A stretch of DNA of 64,000 nucleotides, taken from contig NC_054742.1 of NCBI RefSeq assembly GCF_018143015.1, forward strand, positions 11,577,632 to 11,641,631, given 5' to 3'. Below are positions 48,880-61,600 of this stretch, in pieces. The notes below the pieces were generated by a model that did not search any database, had not been told where the DNA came from, and saw only the letters and a program-made list of their open reading frames with translations. This stretch comes from Lytechinus variegatus. Its lineage: Eukaryota > Echinodermata > Echinoidea > Temnopleuroida > Toxopneustidae. Both the position numbers and the translations under genes were made by a program. Every line of letters begins with the position of its first letter. The first letter of the stretch is position 1.

Positions 48880-49490
48880 AAAGAGGCTGTTTTTTTAGAT
48901 AATTAGAGTGAGGCTTTGATAATTGAACTTGTCCGTCTATGCTTCTTAGAAGATATTCTGCTGATTTAAGTGTGATTCGAGTACAAATGGAGCTAGATTA
49001 TTGACCAGTTTAAAAATGGTAAAAATTGACTGGTTGTTCCATCTCTTGTTGAGTTGATCAACCTTTCAAATGGCATATATATTCACCATACTTAATCGAC
49101 TGTTTACTTCTAAGACAAATTTCAGGGCCGTTTTTTTAACTTGGAGACAATTTAGTTGGCTTTTATTGCCATTAGTCCATATTGTACAATAGTCAAATAT
49201 CGGTTGGATTAAAGCCTTGTACAGCATAAGAGCTGTGTTTTTTTTTTATATATAACATAGAATGCATTTCAAAGAATGTCTGTAAAACTTTTTTCCAAAC
49301 ATTGTCAATTTGGGGGTCCAAATTTGGGAGCTGTCTGTTATTACGCCAAGATATTAACATTGGCTTACCCTTTACATTTCATAATTTTTCATTTGTATTT
49401 TTATATCATCAAATAGACAGAGCTTTGCTTTAGATCCTAATATAAATTGACACTTATTGGTGTTAATAGTTCATTGGGCAAAAGTGCGCA
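48880..49490 (-). mobile_element. CR1-like LINE ORF2 3' fragment
   Basis: Minus-strand translation gives NTNKCQFILGSKAKL, YLGVITDSSQIW, ALMLYKALIQPIFDYCTIW, LNCLQVKKTALKFVL and IFTIFKLVNNLAPFVL in order, the thumb and C-terminal landmarks of CR1/L2-type reverse transcriptases. At least one stop and frame changes interrupt it. It lies immediately upstream of the SINE in the same orientation. Confidence 0.75.
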
Positions 49491-49994
49491 CTGTCATGCT
49501 CGATATGTTCTCTCAACGTTGAACTGCGCATGCTCCATTACTTTACCGGATCCAGATCCATACCATTATTCGCAAAAATAAAGTAAAATACAAGCTCTTG
49601 CTCAGATTACTTGTCGACAATCTCAAAAGTCAATGTGGAATTGGGTCTACATTATCATGCGGAAAATATGATTCCATGACGGCCATTCATGCATGATCCT
49701 TAAGTTTGGAATAAGCATACCTAACGAGATGAATCGAGATCTGATACTATAGAGTCTATATTAACATTTAACCTGGGCGTAGGTTAATTTATTTACATCT
49801 TGAGTGGAACTGCACTGACGCAGCACAGCAGACCTCTCATTAATCAAAGTTTGGTACAAGCAGCGCAGCAGTCTACCCAGGAACTATTTAACATTAGCTC
49901 AAAAGGCCTAGAGTAGGACTAGGTCTGGCAATGTTAGAATTGGTCTATATTGGTTAAAAATCAGCAAAGATTAGGTCTACAAATTAAAGAAGAA

Positions 49995-50190
49995 TATAAA
50001 ACAAATATATCAGGCGTTTTCTTTGAAAGCACAGTAGGAATTATTAATCCTCGGTTGGACCAGCAATATAACTATTTTTCCCTCGGGGCTTCGCCCCTTG
50101 GAGAAAATAGTAATTGCCAGTCCAACCTCGGATAAATAATTCCCTTTATTCTTTCTCAAAGCCTGATATGTTTGCTGTTATATTGTTATG
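49995..50190. repeat. hairpin MITE with GGGGCTTCGCCCC centre
   Basis: Outer arms ATATATCAGGC and GCCTGATATG (inverted), then GGAATTATT / AATAATTCC (50037, 50143), CCTCGGTTGGAC / GTCCAACCTCGG and ACTATTTT / AAAATAGT meet at a GC-rich loop. The whole can fold on itself with a few mismatches. Confidence 0.65.
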
Positions 50191-50199
50191 TGGCTGAGA

Positions 50200-52100
50200 A
50201 GAATTTGATAATTATCTTTTTTATGCTTATAAGTGAGAATATTGTTTTGTTCTAGAGTTCCAAATGCCTTTCTTCATTGTAGAGTGCTTTCATATCTGGT
50301 GGAGGTCTCATTTATGATACTTGCAATATCTAAGTTCTTGTGGGCAATGGATAACAAACTTAACCAATTTATGTCAGTTTAAGAGGTCATATAATTCTGA
50401 GTTATGAGCTTGTAACCGATATCATACTATTTAATGTATACAGCACTTAATATACGTAAATGTATTTTTGTTTGATGTTCTCCATTCCTAAATATTTTAT
50501 GTTAGGGTTATTCTGTGACAGTTTAAATCAAGTCATTTTAGACTTTGCTTTAATAGTAAGAATGCTTGTTGTCTTTGTATTTACTTTTTTTCAACCCTGA
50601 CATTATCTGATCTGTTACTAAGTGGTTTACTATTAAAGTACCTATTCTGAAATGCAGTGTAAAGAGTGGCAACACATACAAATAAATCCATACTTTTTGC
50701 TTGTATTCTGTAAACAGAGAACTCTTTGCTGTTGAACTATTCATTAGTGCCAAAATATAAATAGTAATTGTTTTTATGTAAAGAAAAATAAAGGAAAGGG
50801 GGCTAAAAATGATGATAATCAAATCAAATCAGTACTATTCTTAAATATTTTTCGCATTTGGCTTTATGTGGTTAATTGATTTAAAGTTTGAAATAAAGGT
50901 GCACTGAAAATACTTCAAATTACAAAGTTTTGTGATCACCTTTTAGCAACTCAATTTAGGCAAATGCAAGTAAATATAATGAAAATAATAGGTCCATTTA
51001 TATAGCACAGCTACTGTATACATTTATTCTACTGTACTTAATCTTGTTATCTTAAGATTACCTTGGCTGTAGCTGCAAAATTCTTTGGGAGCTACGGCAT
51101 TCAAGCAATAACCTTACCAAGTACCAATTCATCCCACTTGGATCAAGAGCAGCCAATATTGATAAATATCTTGCTGAAGAAAATGAATGCATGAAGTAGG
51201 ATTAAACCCATAACACTTTCATTTAAAGGCAAAGAGTCAGAACTATTTCACTATGATGCTTCCATGAAATGGTTTGTGTTTATTTAACAACACTTCAGAT
51301 GATATGATGATAAATTGAACAAGACAACTCACTGAAACACAATGCATTGAGAAATAACATGAATTTCAAAATAGGTGTTTGAACTTACTCTAACGTCCAA
51401 CTGTTTTAATTCTTAAATGTGATAAATACAGATTGAGATGCTAATTCAATGAAAGAATATGATTATTTAAATGATCAAATAGCAACAAGATGGGGGCATT
51501 GTCAAACTGAATACCGAAATCAAGCAAGTGAAAATTTCATCAAAATCAGATTAAAATAATGATAAAGCTATTATAGAAATTAGTGAATTACGCTGTGTCC
51601 AAGAGAGAGGGATAATGAAAAATACAAACCATTTGGAGGCATTTATTACATAACATTACAAATGTGTAAATTTCTGTTTTTAAAGTTAGAAAATGGCTAG
51701 GCTCCATATGGACTACGAAAAAAAAAACTGCCTTACTTTAACTTATTTTGATCTGAAGAAAATACTGTTTATGTACATCTACATAAATATATAAGATATT
51801 GAATATCTCTGGAGTTCAAATACATGCATGTATATAAACAAAAATTGGCTATCATATCATGAGTGCAGAGTCTCACATGTATCTCCTCACATGCAATTTG
51901 CAATTTCACAAAATAACAAAACCTTAGATACCATGACTAAATCCAATTTCAATGACATTTTCTGTATTTTTGCTTATTTTATTTTCAAAAATATCCCATT
52001 TAATCAAATCAACACTTAATCTTGGGGTAGACCCTATTGCATTTATACTATTTCTTTTTATTTTTCCATAAACCAAAGATCAAAGACTTATCATTGCTGG
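50200..52100. other. intergenic, no gene seen
   Basis: AT-rich, short frames only, no repeat with clear ends recognised. Confidence 0.5.
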
Positions 52101-52457
52101 AGCTTGAGCATTGTTTGTTACACTACTTAAAAAACAGGGCTCTGGGCACTGTTACATAAAAGTTATTGTATGACACCTAGTTAGATCCTTGTGATTTGAT
52201 TGGTTGTTTGATATCGATCATTTAACCCATTTTGCAATGACGTCATCAACCGTGCATGTTTGTATCCATTCATCGTGCAATTTTGGATCCATATGATTTT
52301 GTCAATTGCACGCGCACACCGAGACTGCTGCAGCTGCAGGCACCAGCATTGCGCATGTTGTAATGACGTAACAATCAACAGACCGAACTCGCACTGCATG
52401 AGCGTGTTTTGCATCGATATGAAAAAAAACAAAACAATTTTTTGGTGTCATATAAAC

Positions 52458-52555
52458 CAAATAATGAATGTTTTTCATTCGTGCAATGGATCATTTCATC
52501 TTTCACCTCATGAAGCATTCTGTCCATTGCACGAATGAAAAACATTCATTATTTG
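52458..52555. repeat. perfect 33-bp inverted repeat
   Basis: Arms 52458-52490 and 52523-52555 are exact reverse complements (inner end TTCATTCGTGCAATGGA) with a 32-base loop. Upstream, TGACGTCA near 52239 and TGACGTAA near 52363 occur, but no gene follows. Confidence 0.8.
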
Positions 52556-52564
52556 TATACTATT

Positions 52565-52663
52565 ATGGTAACTATGCCATCCAAAGGTAACTACTATGGA
52601 CGATCAACAGCCAATCAGAGTCAAGGATTCTATTGATCTTACCACTGGATGGCAAAGTTACCA
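52565..52663. repeat. small foldback element
   Basis: ATGGTAACTATGCCATCCAA at the left matches the reverse complement of the right end (ATGGTAACTTTGCCATCCAG) with two mismatches, continuing with GGTAA on both sides. The interior contains CCAATCAGAGTCAAGG. Likely a MITE. Confidence 0.65.
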
Positions 52664-53079
52664 TAATGGTAACTTATATGCAACAGCCCCTGTTCATACA
52701 ATCTTTATATATATATATATATACAGATCATTTGGCCAACAGATTTACTGTAATACTGCCTTTTGTCTAATTTTGGTTGTGGTTATTGCAGGTAACACAG
52801 TACAGTGCATTTTTAAGTCACCAATGCAGTGCATTCCAAATGGAAAAGTCAAATACAATGGATTATGATCTATTCCAATTGAGCGATTTAAATCACAAAA
52901 TTATGTACATTTCTATACTTAATAAAATGTGACTCCAAGATACATTGAATATCATATATGTACTCTTTGTTTTCTTAAATGTATGTTAATGACAATGTAT
53001 AGAGAAGTTAGTGTGGATGAATGAGTTAACCTATCAATTGAATTTTTTTAATCATCCATTGTAAATAGTAACAAAATAT

Positions 53080-53310
53080 TTCGATTCCCTTGCTATTAAT
53101 CATGCGTTATAATATGGTATTACAATTGTTTGTTATTAATTATGCATTCTAAATAATAAGGTATTGAAATTCATTTGTTATTAATTATGCATTCTAATTA
53201 ATATTTAGCTATTGCAATTCGCTTGTTTATCAATCATGCATTCTGACTCATATTTTGGTATTGCAATTCACTTATGCATTCTGATTAATAGCAAGGTATT
53301 GTACTGCAAA
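53080..53310. repeat. ~50-56-bp degenerate tandem repeat
   Basis: Four to five units around TTGTTATTAATTATGCATTC then TAA..TATTTGGTATTGCAATTC. AT-rich, moderately diverged. Confidence 0.6.
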
Positions 53311-53329
53311 ACAACCAATACAGGCACAA

Positions 53330-55580
53330 GAAATATTCAAATGTAAACATTTCAACATTAACTTGATTTTTTAACAAAACATTCAACAAGTTTAGTATGT
53401 CAACAATACTTTGTAAGGATACTTTGTAAAGATTGACAAATAGATAAGACCAATGTAAATTGAATTAAAAAAACAACGGTTATCTGATTCTAGTGTAGTT
53501 AATACTTAAGATTAAGATGTGGCTTTACTTCAAAACCATTTTTTACAATTCAATCAAAGCGTTTTTTTAAGACCAGATAATGCAAAGTGTTGTGCCTTTC
53601 TTCTAAGTCGAAGTTCTCATACATTTTTATCTCAAAGGTCTACATTTTTAACCAAAATACATGTAATGCAATTCCTATACAGATGGTAGTAAATTGGATT
53701 AATGCCACCCTAATGCTATATTGAAGTTTTAATATTTACAATCTAAAACACTGTGCAATAAAGCAATTCAACACAAAGTTTTTTTAATAAAATCTCCTAA
53801 TGAATTTGTTCAGTAGAAGGGTTATTTTTGCCATGCTACCTGCAATCATTGATGTCTTGGAGTTTTATTTTTTGTTAAATGCTATTGACTATCAAACAGA
53901 ATTTCCGACACACTTTGGTAGTACAAGTACCAATCACATAATACAGTTATCAGTTCGACAGTGAATATTAATTACATATATGTAAATTACATTGAAAAAG
54001 TCCTGGCAGTTTAAATATTTACATTATGGGAATAATTTGTTCATGTGTATTACTGGAATTTAGTCTCTTCCATCAAATGCCAGTATGAATTTTGACAGAA
54101 TATCATGATTGAGCACTGCCTACTACTGTAAAGCTAACAGAATTGGGTCTGCACAAGATTGCTAATTTTCATGCTGTGTCAAGGAAGAAGTGTGCTGTTA
54201 ATTTCTTTGCATATTTTTGTCCATTAAAATAAAACAAGTACTTTGCAATTTGTTTGAAGAGCTTTGCTTCCAAAATAATAAACCTGACATCTAGGTTGTC
54301 AGTGGCAGCTGACTACATAAAATGAAATAAATAATTGCAAACAAAATCAATTCAGACATCTCCAGCATTTTTTAAAGTATGTTTTGTCCGTTGTTAAGGG
54401 TTTCACAATTAACACTTATTAAATACTCGTGTTTCCACACTTTCCAAAGCCTTACTTCAATGAAAAAAAATCTCAGAGTATTTCATTTAGTTTATGGCTA
54501 CATGTAACAAAAGATATGTCGGGATAGTCTTTTTGGAGAAAGAGGGGAGGGGGGGTGGAAGTCAGTGGAGCTTGAGGGAATGTGTTGGACAAGGAGAAAA
54601 GTTACAATAGAAACACATCCTCATAGCTGACATCCACTTTCTTCCATTTATTTCTTTCCAGTTCTTGTGAAAGTAACTTTCCACAAACTTTTAATGGAAG
54701 TGGTGCTCACTCAAGCTGAAGCTTTTGTTGACAGTCGTATAGTAATAATACTCTGATACTTTAGACTTGTACAAATATACAAAAGTGGAAAAAGTTTCAA
54801 GATATTACACATATTTCATTTTTATAGGATTTTTTTTCAAAGTTTAATGTGTATTTGCACTGTAGAACGAGAATATCTTTAACAGTTGTTATTTTTCTCA
54901 ACCTTATCTCCAACTATGAGAAAATTTACAAATGTACAATATCATAATTGTTAAATTTCCTGTTAAAGATAATTGGTTCATAATCAAAATTAAACTGTTT
55001 GAACAATACAGGAAGATACTTCCTTGTTTTCACTCCCAGGTTGCTTGAGTGCTAAATAGCAATTGTCACATGGTAAAGAAAAAAAAGAACCCTTGGAACA
55101 AGTTAGCTTGTGTAAAAAAAGAAATATCTAAGAATAAAATGAAAGAATGAGTTAAACGGGACAAACAATTAGAAGTTTATGAATATTTGAATGTTGAAGG
55201 CACTAAAGCTAAGGAGATGTTTTATTCACAATGCGACCAAGATTTGTGATGTCATGCAAGTACAAATCCACCGTTTTAGTAACACTTAAAATATACACCC
55301 AAAACATCTACTTTTGCTTTTTATTACAGTACAAACTCCTTGTCCATTATATGAAACGTCTATTACATGTCATCCCATGGAAAATATGCCTTATCTATGG
55401 AAAGACTTGATAAACGGACAGCAAAAAGAAATAAATAGAAAAGTGAAAGGAGTTGTACAAGTGTGACATCACACATGTTGGTAGCATTATCAATGGGAGG
55501 ATGTCTAGCCTATATCCATTAGTGATCTCAACATTTAAATGCTTGTAACTTTATCATCTGTTCAATTGTTCTCAAACTTT
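53330..55580. other. intergenic, no gene seen
   Basis: AT-rich DNA downstream of the minus-strand gene. Part of it may be its 3' UTR, since several polyA-like signals occur on the minus strand. Confidence 0.45.
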
Positions 55581-55607
55581 CAGTCTTTTATTCCAGACTT
55601 TCCAGTC

Positions 55608-55613
55608 TTTTAT
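55608..55613 (-). terminator. polyadenylation signal for the minus-strand gene
   Basis: AATAAA on the minus strand about 26 bases after the stop codon; a second copy lies at 55587-55592. Either would give a very short 3' UTR. Confidence 0.4.
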
Positions 55614-55638
55614 TCTCATTTGATATGATGTATCATTA

Positions 55639-58600
55639 TTATTGAGGTGTTGATGCACAGGATTCAAAATCATTTTCATGGGATAATACAGTATCAGCAT
55701 CAGAATCACAAGCACTAATCTGTTTCATTGTATCAATACATGTCACATCAATATCAGATGAATGCATGGATGATTCTACATCATTAATCTTTCCTCTAGA
55801 CATAGACAGAGGATCTCCAATCAATGAGCACTGAACAAAGCGATCACACATCACAACCTCTCCTTTTGGTTGGAACGTTGTGGAGGTGGATGTTGAAACA
55901 ACAGAGCCCATTTTAACAGGATCTTCATTGGTGCTAACTACAGTTGTGCTGATGGTATCCGTCTGTGATGTGAGGATGTTTTTCAAGCTTTCTGTTCCAC
56001 ATAAGCTTGTATTCTCTTGCAGCAACTGAGCTACTGGTTGTTCTTTTCGAGAAGAACTAACACTATTCTTGACTAGAACCTCAGCATTTGGTTTCCCCTT
56101 AATATTTGTGTTTTGATCTTTGTGACTGTGTCCTTTTCCCAAGGTGTCTTTAAGGTCACTGTTCTTAGTGTTGCTTGCTAACAACGTTTTTAACTTTGAA
56201 ACTGGAGATGTGTTATCTTTGATGCCTTCAATCCTGTCCTTGACACTAACTTCAGTATACAACTTTGAGCTACTAGTATCAGATAGCTTTTCCAACCTTC
56301 TTTCCTCACCACCAACAAATGCAAGAGTACTCTCCATATCATCTAGAATGATAAAACAATGTCTTGTAAGATAATCTACATTTCCTATTTCAGAGTTTAC
56401 ATAGTATCACGCAATAGTTAATGTGATTAGAAAATATGTATTTGTGTGAAGTCAAATGGTCTAAGCCAGATGAATTAGAAAGTTATTCAATTTCATGTGC
56501 AACAAGTGAAATTAAAATAAATATTGCTGATTAAAACGGTAATATTTTCAATGTTAAACTTTAAATGGATAGACTATGGTAATTGATCAATGATGTAATT
56601 GATTATACTTTTTTGAGTAATTATAATTGAGATTCCGAAAGGGAAATTGTAATTGAAAAAAAAAATGTAATTGACGTCTATTACTGTCAATTACTTTTAA
56701 TTACATTAAATTATTTTACAATGAACTTACTTAATTTATGATCTAATTTCATGACATTTTTCATATTAAGTGCTTCAGCATAAAAGAGTGTAATAGGCAG
56801 GATCCGTGCAATTGAACATAAACCATCACTTTGCCACTTTCTATTATGTTGAAATGGGTGGTGTTAGGGACGGAATACAAATTGATTTCATTTATGACTT
56901 CAACAGAAAGTTTTTAGAAAGTAATTGAAATCGTAATTAACAAAAGTAATTGGTAAATGTATTTGAAAAAAAGTAATCTAATTGAAAAGATATTGTAATT
57001 GAACATTTCTTAAATTATGTAATTGTAATTGAAGTGCATTTATCAACTAATTATAATGATACTCACATCGAGAACGGTTTGCTGGTAAACATAATGAATT
57101 AAAACCTTATGGCCCGAATTCACAAAGGCGGTTTTGAAAACCCTCGGTTGAGTTCACGGTTTATGCAGATTGCCTGTATAAATTACGTTTAATTTAGCGC
57201 GTATTGGGCGCGTGTATGAAAAATGTCCTATCCTGATGCGCGCTTTTGTCACAGTGCGCCAAATTGACGCCTGTTGCCGTGGTTATCAACGCTATTTTAT
57301 TCATGAGTCCACGCTTCAAACAGTGGACTCATGAATAAAATGGCGTATCTAACCATGGTAACAGGCGTCAATTTCGCGCCAAAAGCGCGCAGTAGCATTG
57401 GACATGTTTTATAAACGCGGTAAATTAAAACAGGAAATCTGCACAAACCATGGACTCAACCGAGGGTTTGGTTTTCAAAACCACCTTTGTAAATTCGGTC
57501 GTGATTATAATAAAATGCTTTTGATATATTTGTTATCTGGAAAAAGAAAATGCTTGATATGGTATTTCTTCCAGCTGTGTACCTGTTTTGGATTCCATTG
57601 CCTCCTTTTGCAATTGCCTGTCCAAGTCAATAACCTGCAAATTGAATGGATGAAATCATAAAAAGAAAATTAATAGTCCAATGAAATTTGAAGATAGAGA
57701 ACCTACTGTAGAATATTTTTGTGCATCACTGTTAGAGACAATATATATATCCAATGACAGAGGATGGAATGATCTCAGTACTCAAACTGGAAAGGTAAAT
57801 CATTTCTTGTAGCATCTACCATATGTTACACAAATAAACAATGTGGAAAGTTGAATAGATGAAATTCAGTAACAGAATCAACTTGTTTGAAATAGGAAAT
57901 TAATTCTTTTCCATGTTTTCTTTTTACCACTTTTTTATTCTTCCAGTATTACTTACCTCCTGTAACATTTGCTGAGCTGTACAAGGGACATCTTTGACAA
58001 ATCTGCTGTCATTTCTGTGATATCAGGAAGATAAGAATTATCAATCTAGCCTTCAAAATTACTCTAACTGTATGGGGGAGGGTGATGTGATCAACTCAAT
58101 TCTGAAACTATCAATGTAGCTATTATCTCAAGCAAATTTGAGGATAGAAAATATGAACATTTATATTACTAAAGAAGTAAAAGATATTCTTATTCCACTG
58201 AGACCATTAAGTGATTATTTGCTAATTATAAACTACTAGTATCTCATTAGTATACCAGAAGGAAGCATAGATTTTTCATAAACTTACACCTAACCTGAAA
58301 AGGCCCATTCAATGGACAAAATTACAATTCAGTAGTAAGAGTTGCAGCAAGGAAGGCACCGCCAGGGTTTTTTTTTTTTGGGGGGGGCAAGACAACCTAC
58401 TAATTTTTTTATTTTCATTGAATGATGGGAAATATTTAGCTACACAAATAGGATTTCTCTTGATAATCTTTACCCCTCCCCCCCATTTTTTTCTCTCCTT
58501 TTTACGGGGGGGGGGGGGGGGGGGGGGGCGGAATGAAGCATTTGCCCCTGAAACCCCTTACAAGTAGTAGTAGTTTTAGAAGTGGTAATTACAATTGTAG

Positions 58601-61600
58601 TATATCACCATTCACCATTTATACAATTATATTAATAATGAAGTAGACTTACTGAGCAGCCTCTGTGTTGTTCACCCCATGTACGTCTGCTGAAAAAAAT
58701 GATATTATGAAATAGGGCAAACTTATTCATCACGTTTTGTATGTACATGTACAACATAAAGGAGTGAATTACGGTAGACCTTTAGTGCGCCATCCTTGCT
58801 CTAAACCCCATCCAACCCTTCATTAAACTTCCTCCATACCTTCTGGATTTAGTTTTTATCATAAAGTCTATCATATACTTCTTGCATTCTGAGAAATAAC
58901 TAGAATGCAAAAATAATTGAAAATGTACATGTACCTGTTTTATGAAGTTATATTTTGTCCTTATTGAGATTCCTATTCATTATACTTTCTTTTTCCTCTT
59001 TCCTTCCTTCTTTTCTTTCTTTCTTTTTTTTCCTTCTTTCTTCCTTCCTTCCTTCCTCCTTTACTTTTTATCTTCATTTATTCTATAATTATTTTTTTTT
59101 TTTGGGGGGGAAAGGCCTCCTTGTTTCCACCCGATACCCAATAATCAATTTCAAACTGTTCCAAAATTATTCATAATGGGCAATCAATTAAAATGCCTTA
59201 CAGATCATGCTTATTTTTGCACAAGCATTTTGCAGTTTTGTTACTGGGCAAAAAATATTGATAAAACATTCAAGGTAGTTTTTGGCAGTCAGGAAAACAT
59301 TTACTTAGACAAGTGGAACGCCTCTTGCAGTCTCACCTGGCATCACGCAATAAAATATAGCAGCAGTGCTGACTTTGAAAACTACCTCACAAAAAACACA
59401 ATTCAAATATGGATACAATACTATTTTCATTCACAATAAATAACATTTGACCTTGATCATGCGACCCAAGACTTGTCAGTGAAAGTTGATTACCCCTATA
59501 TCCACATTTTATAAACTATATCTATAAACTTTGAAAGTTATGACAGCAATCTAATAATTACCTCCAAAATGGCAAAAGTTCATTGACCTTAAATTACCTT
59601 TGACTTTTGTCATGTGACCTGAAACTCGCATGTGATGTTCAGTGATACTTGATTACTCTTATACCTTGATCAAATTTGTCTACGGCGGCCGTACGGCAAG
59701 TCGAAAACAGTTGTTATATTTATTTTTCATTTTATTTAAACCACCTATACAGTGCGTCCCAAAAAAACGAAACCAAGATTTTTGCTCACTCATGCGTGAA
59801 TAAGAAATAATCTAAGTAATTTCTTATGAAAGAGGAGATTCTAAGCTTTACATTGGTAGGTCATTTGTCTATTTCATTTGTGATTAAATTATGATAAAGT
59901 GATAAATCTCAGTATTGTTTTTTCTGGGACGCACTGTATATAGCTGGTATAAAAAATGTTAAAATGGCGGTTTTCGGCGGCACCTATAGTCTCACTCTGC
60001 TATGTAGGTGAGACAAAAAATTAACTGGTCTAATGATAGATATGCTTACTATGCATAAATTCTTGCCAGTTGTTTATTGATGATGCATGAGAGTCTGTTC
60101 CAAGATCCATATCAGCTGATTCATCTGAGCTAGATGAAGCTATGCTTGAACTACATCCTGTCTCTTCTTCATTGACATCGCTTATAATGCCATCATTGCT
60201 ATCAACTATCACAGGAGCTGTATTTTCATGACTTAGCTGATTGTCTTCCAGTGACATACTTTGACTATCCCGAATATATGGCATTAAATGGTGTTTGCTG
60301 TATGGATGGACCTGCATGTCTCTTCCTTTCTCTTCATCTACTGGAACAACATGCTTTGATTCTCTAGTGTACAGATTCATAATGTCAATCTTTTTGTCTG
60401 GGTGAACCAATGCCTTTCCCCTCGCAAACTTCTTGATAACATATCTCTCTATCGATTGTTCTCGATTCGCATTACTACTGGATCTGTTACTTTCTCTTGT
60501 AATAGCATGTCCACTGACAGATATTTCAGCCTTAGCCCCAAGTCGATTAGGAAACTGCAATGAGGCATCGCTTTGCAAATGATGTACTTGACTGGCTTTA
60601 AAATCCTGTAGACCTGAATGGTGCCTATATCTGTCAAGCTGTGGTAAAATTGACATAGCAAAATGTTTATATCTTTATCAAAAGAGACATGATGGCAAAA
60701 AATGGATCAGCTTATTTTATCAACCCATTGACTCATGAAAAGGAAAGAAGCAAAATGTGTGAATTTCCTTCAGAGATACAACTGCAAAAAATTAGAAAAG
60801 CTATTTTATTGATGCACTGATTTATCAATCTTAATTTCATGCAGCAATATCTGATATTCTACAAATGGTATTCTGAAAATTAAGAATTTTTAATGAAATC
60901 AAAATAAGTGCAAAAAAATTTGCCTTGTGTTACTGAAATTGCAGTGTTACTATCTTCTTAAGATATGAAATAAGTTTCCACAACCAAATTTTTTTTTTTT
61001 TAATCCTGTCTGGACAGACTGCTTAAATTAGGATGAATAAATGAATGAATAAATAATGATTGAATTGATCACTGCAATCAAGGGTAAAAGAGACAAAATG
61101 GTAACAAATAGAACTTCGCCAATTCTGCAATAAGTTATGTTGCATATCTTCTGGAAGTTTAAAAATATAATTGCTTTAAAAGAATGTTACTTGATAAAAC
61201 TGTGAATTTGTGAATTCTAAAAGATGACATAATAATTTCATCCCTGTGAATAAAGATACAAGGCCCAAATAAATTCATTCAGATCTTGGTCCTTTTGCCA
61301 TTAGGATTGTACCACTATCTTCATGAGATGTAAAACTAGTTAACAATTTATTTTTTCTATTTTACTGATAATGTATATTTATCTGAGTGTGTTTTCACAG
61401 GTTGACTGGAAAAAAATCTGTAATGGAAATTGAGACAAAACAAAAGCATTCATAATTCAGACTGTGGCCTGATCTGTTAATTGGTATGTATCTCTATCTT
61501 CTTGAGATGTAAAACTATTTTTTCTAATAGAACATTAATGAAGGATTTAGGAGTATTAAACATGATGACACAATGAATTGATAACTCAACTCATTATAAT

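Noticed and set aside
57398-57661. 87-residue plus-strand frame
   Set aside because: Runs from the palindromic MITE across an exon of the minus-strand gene.
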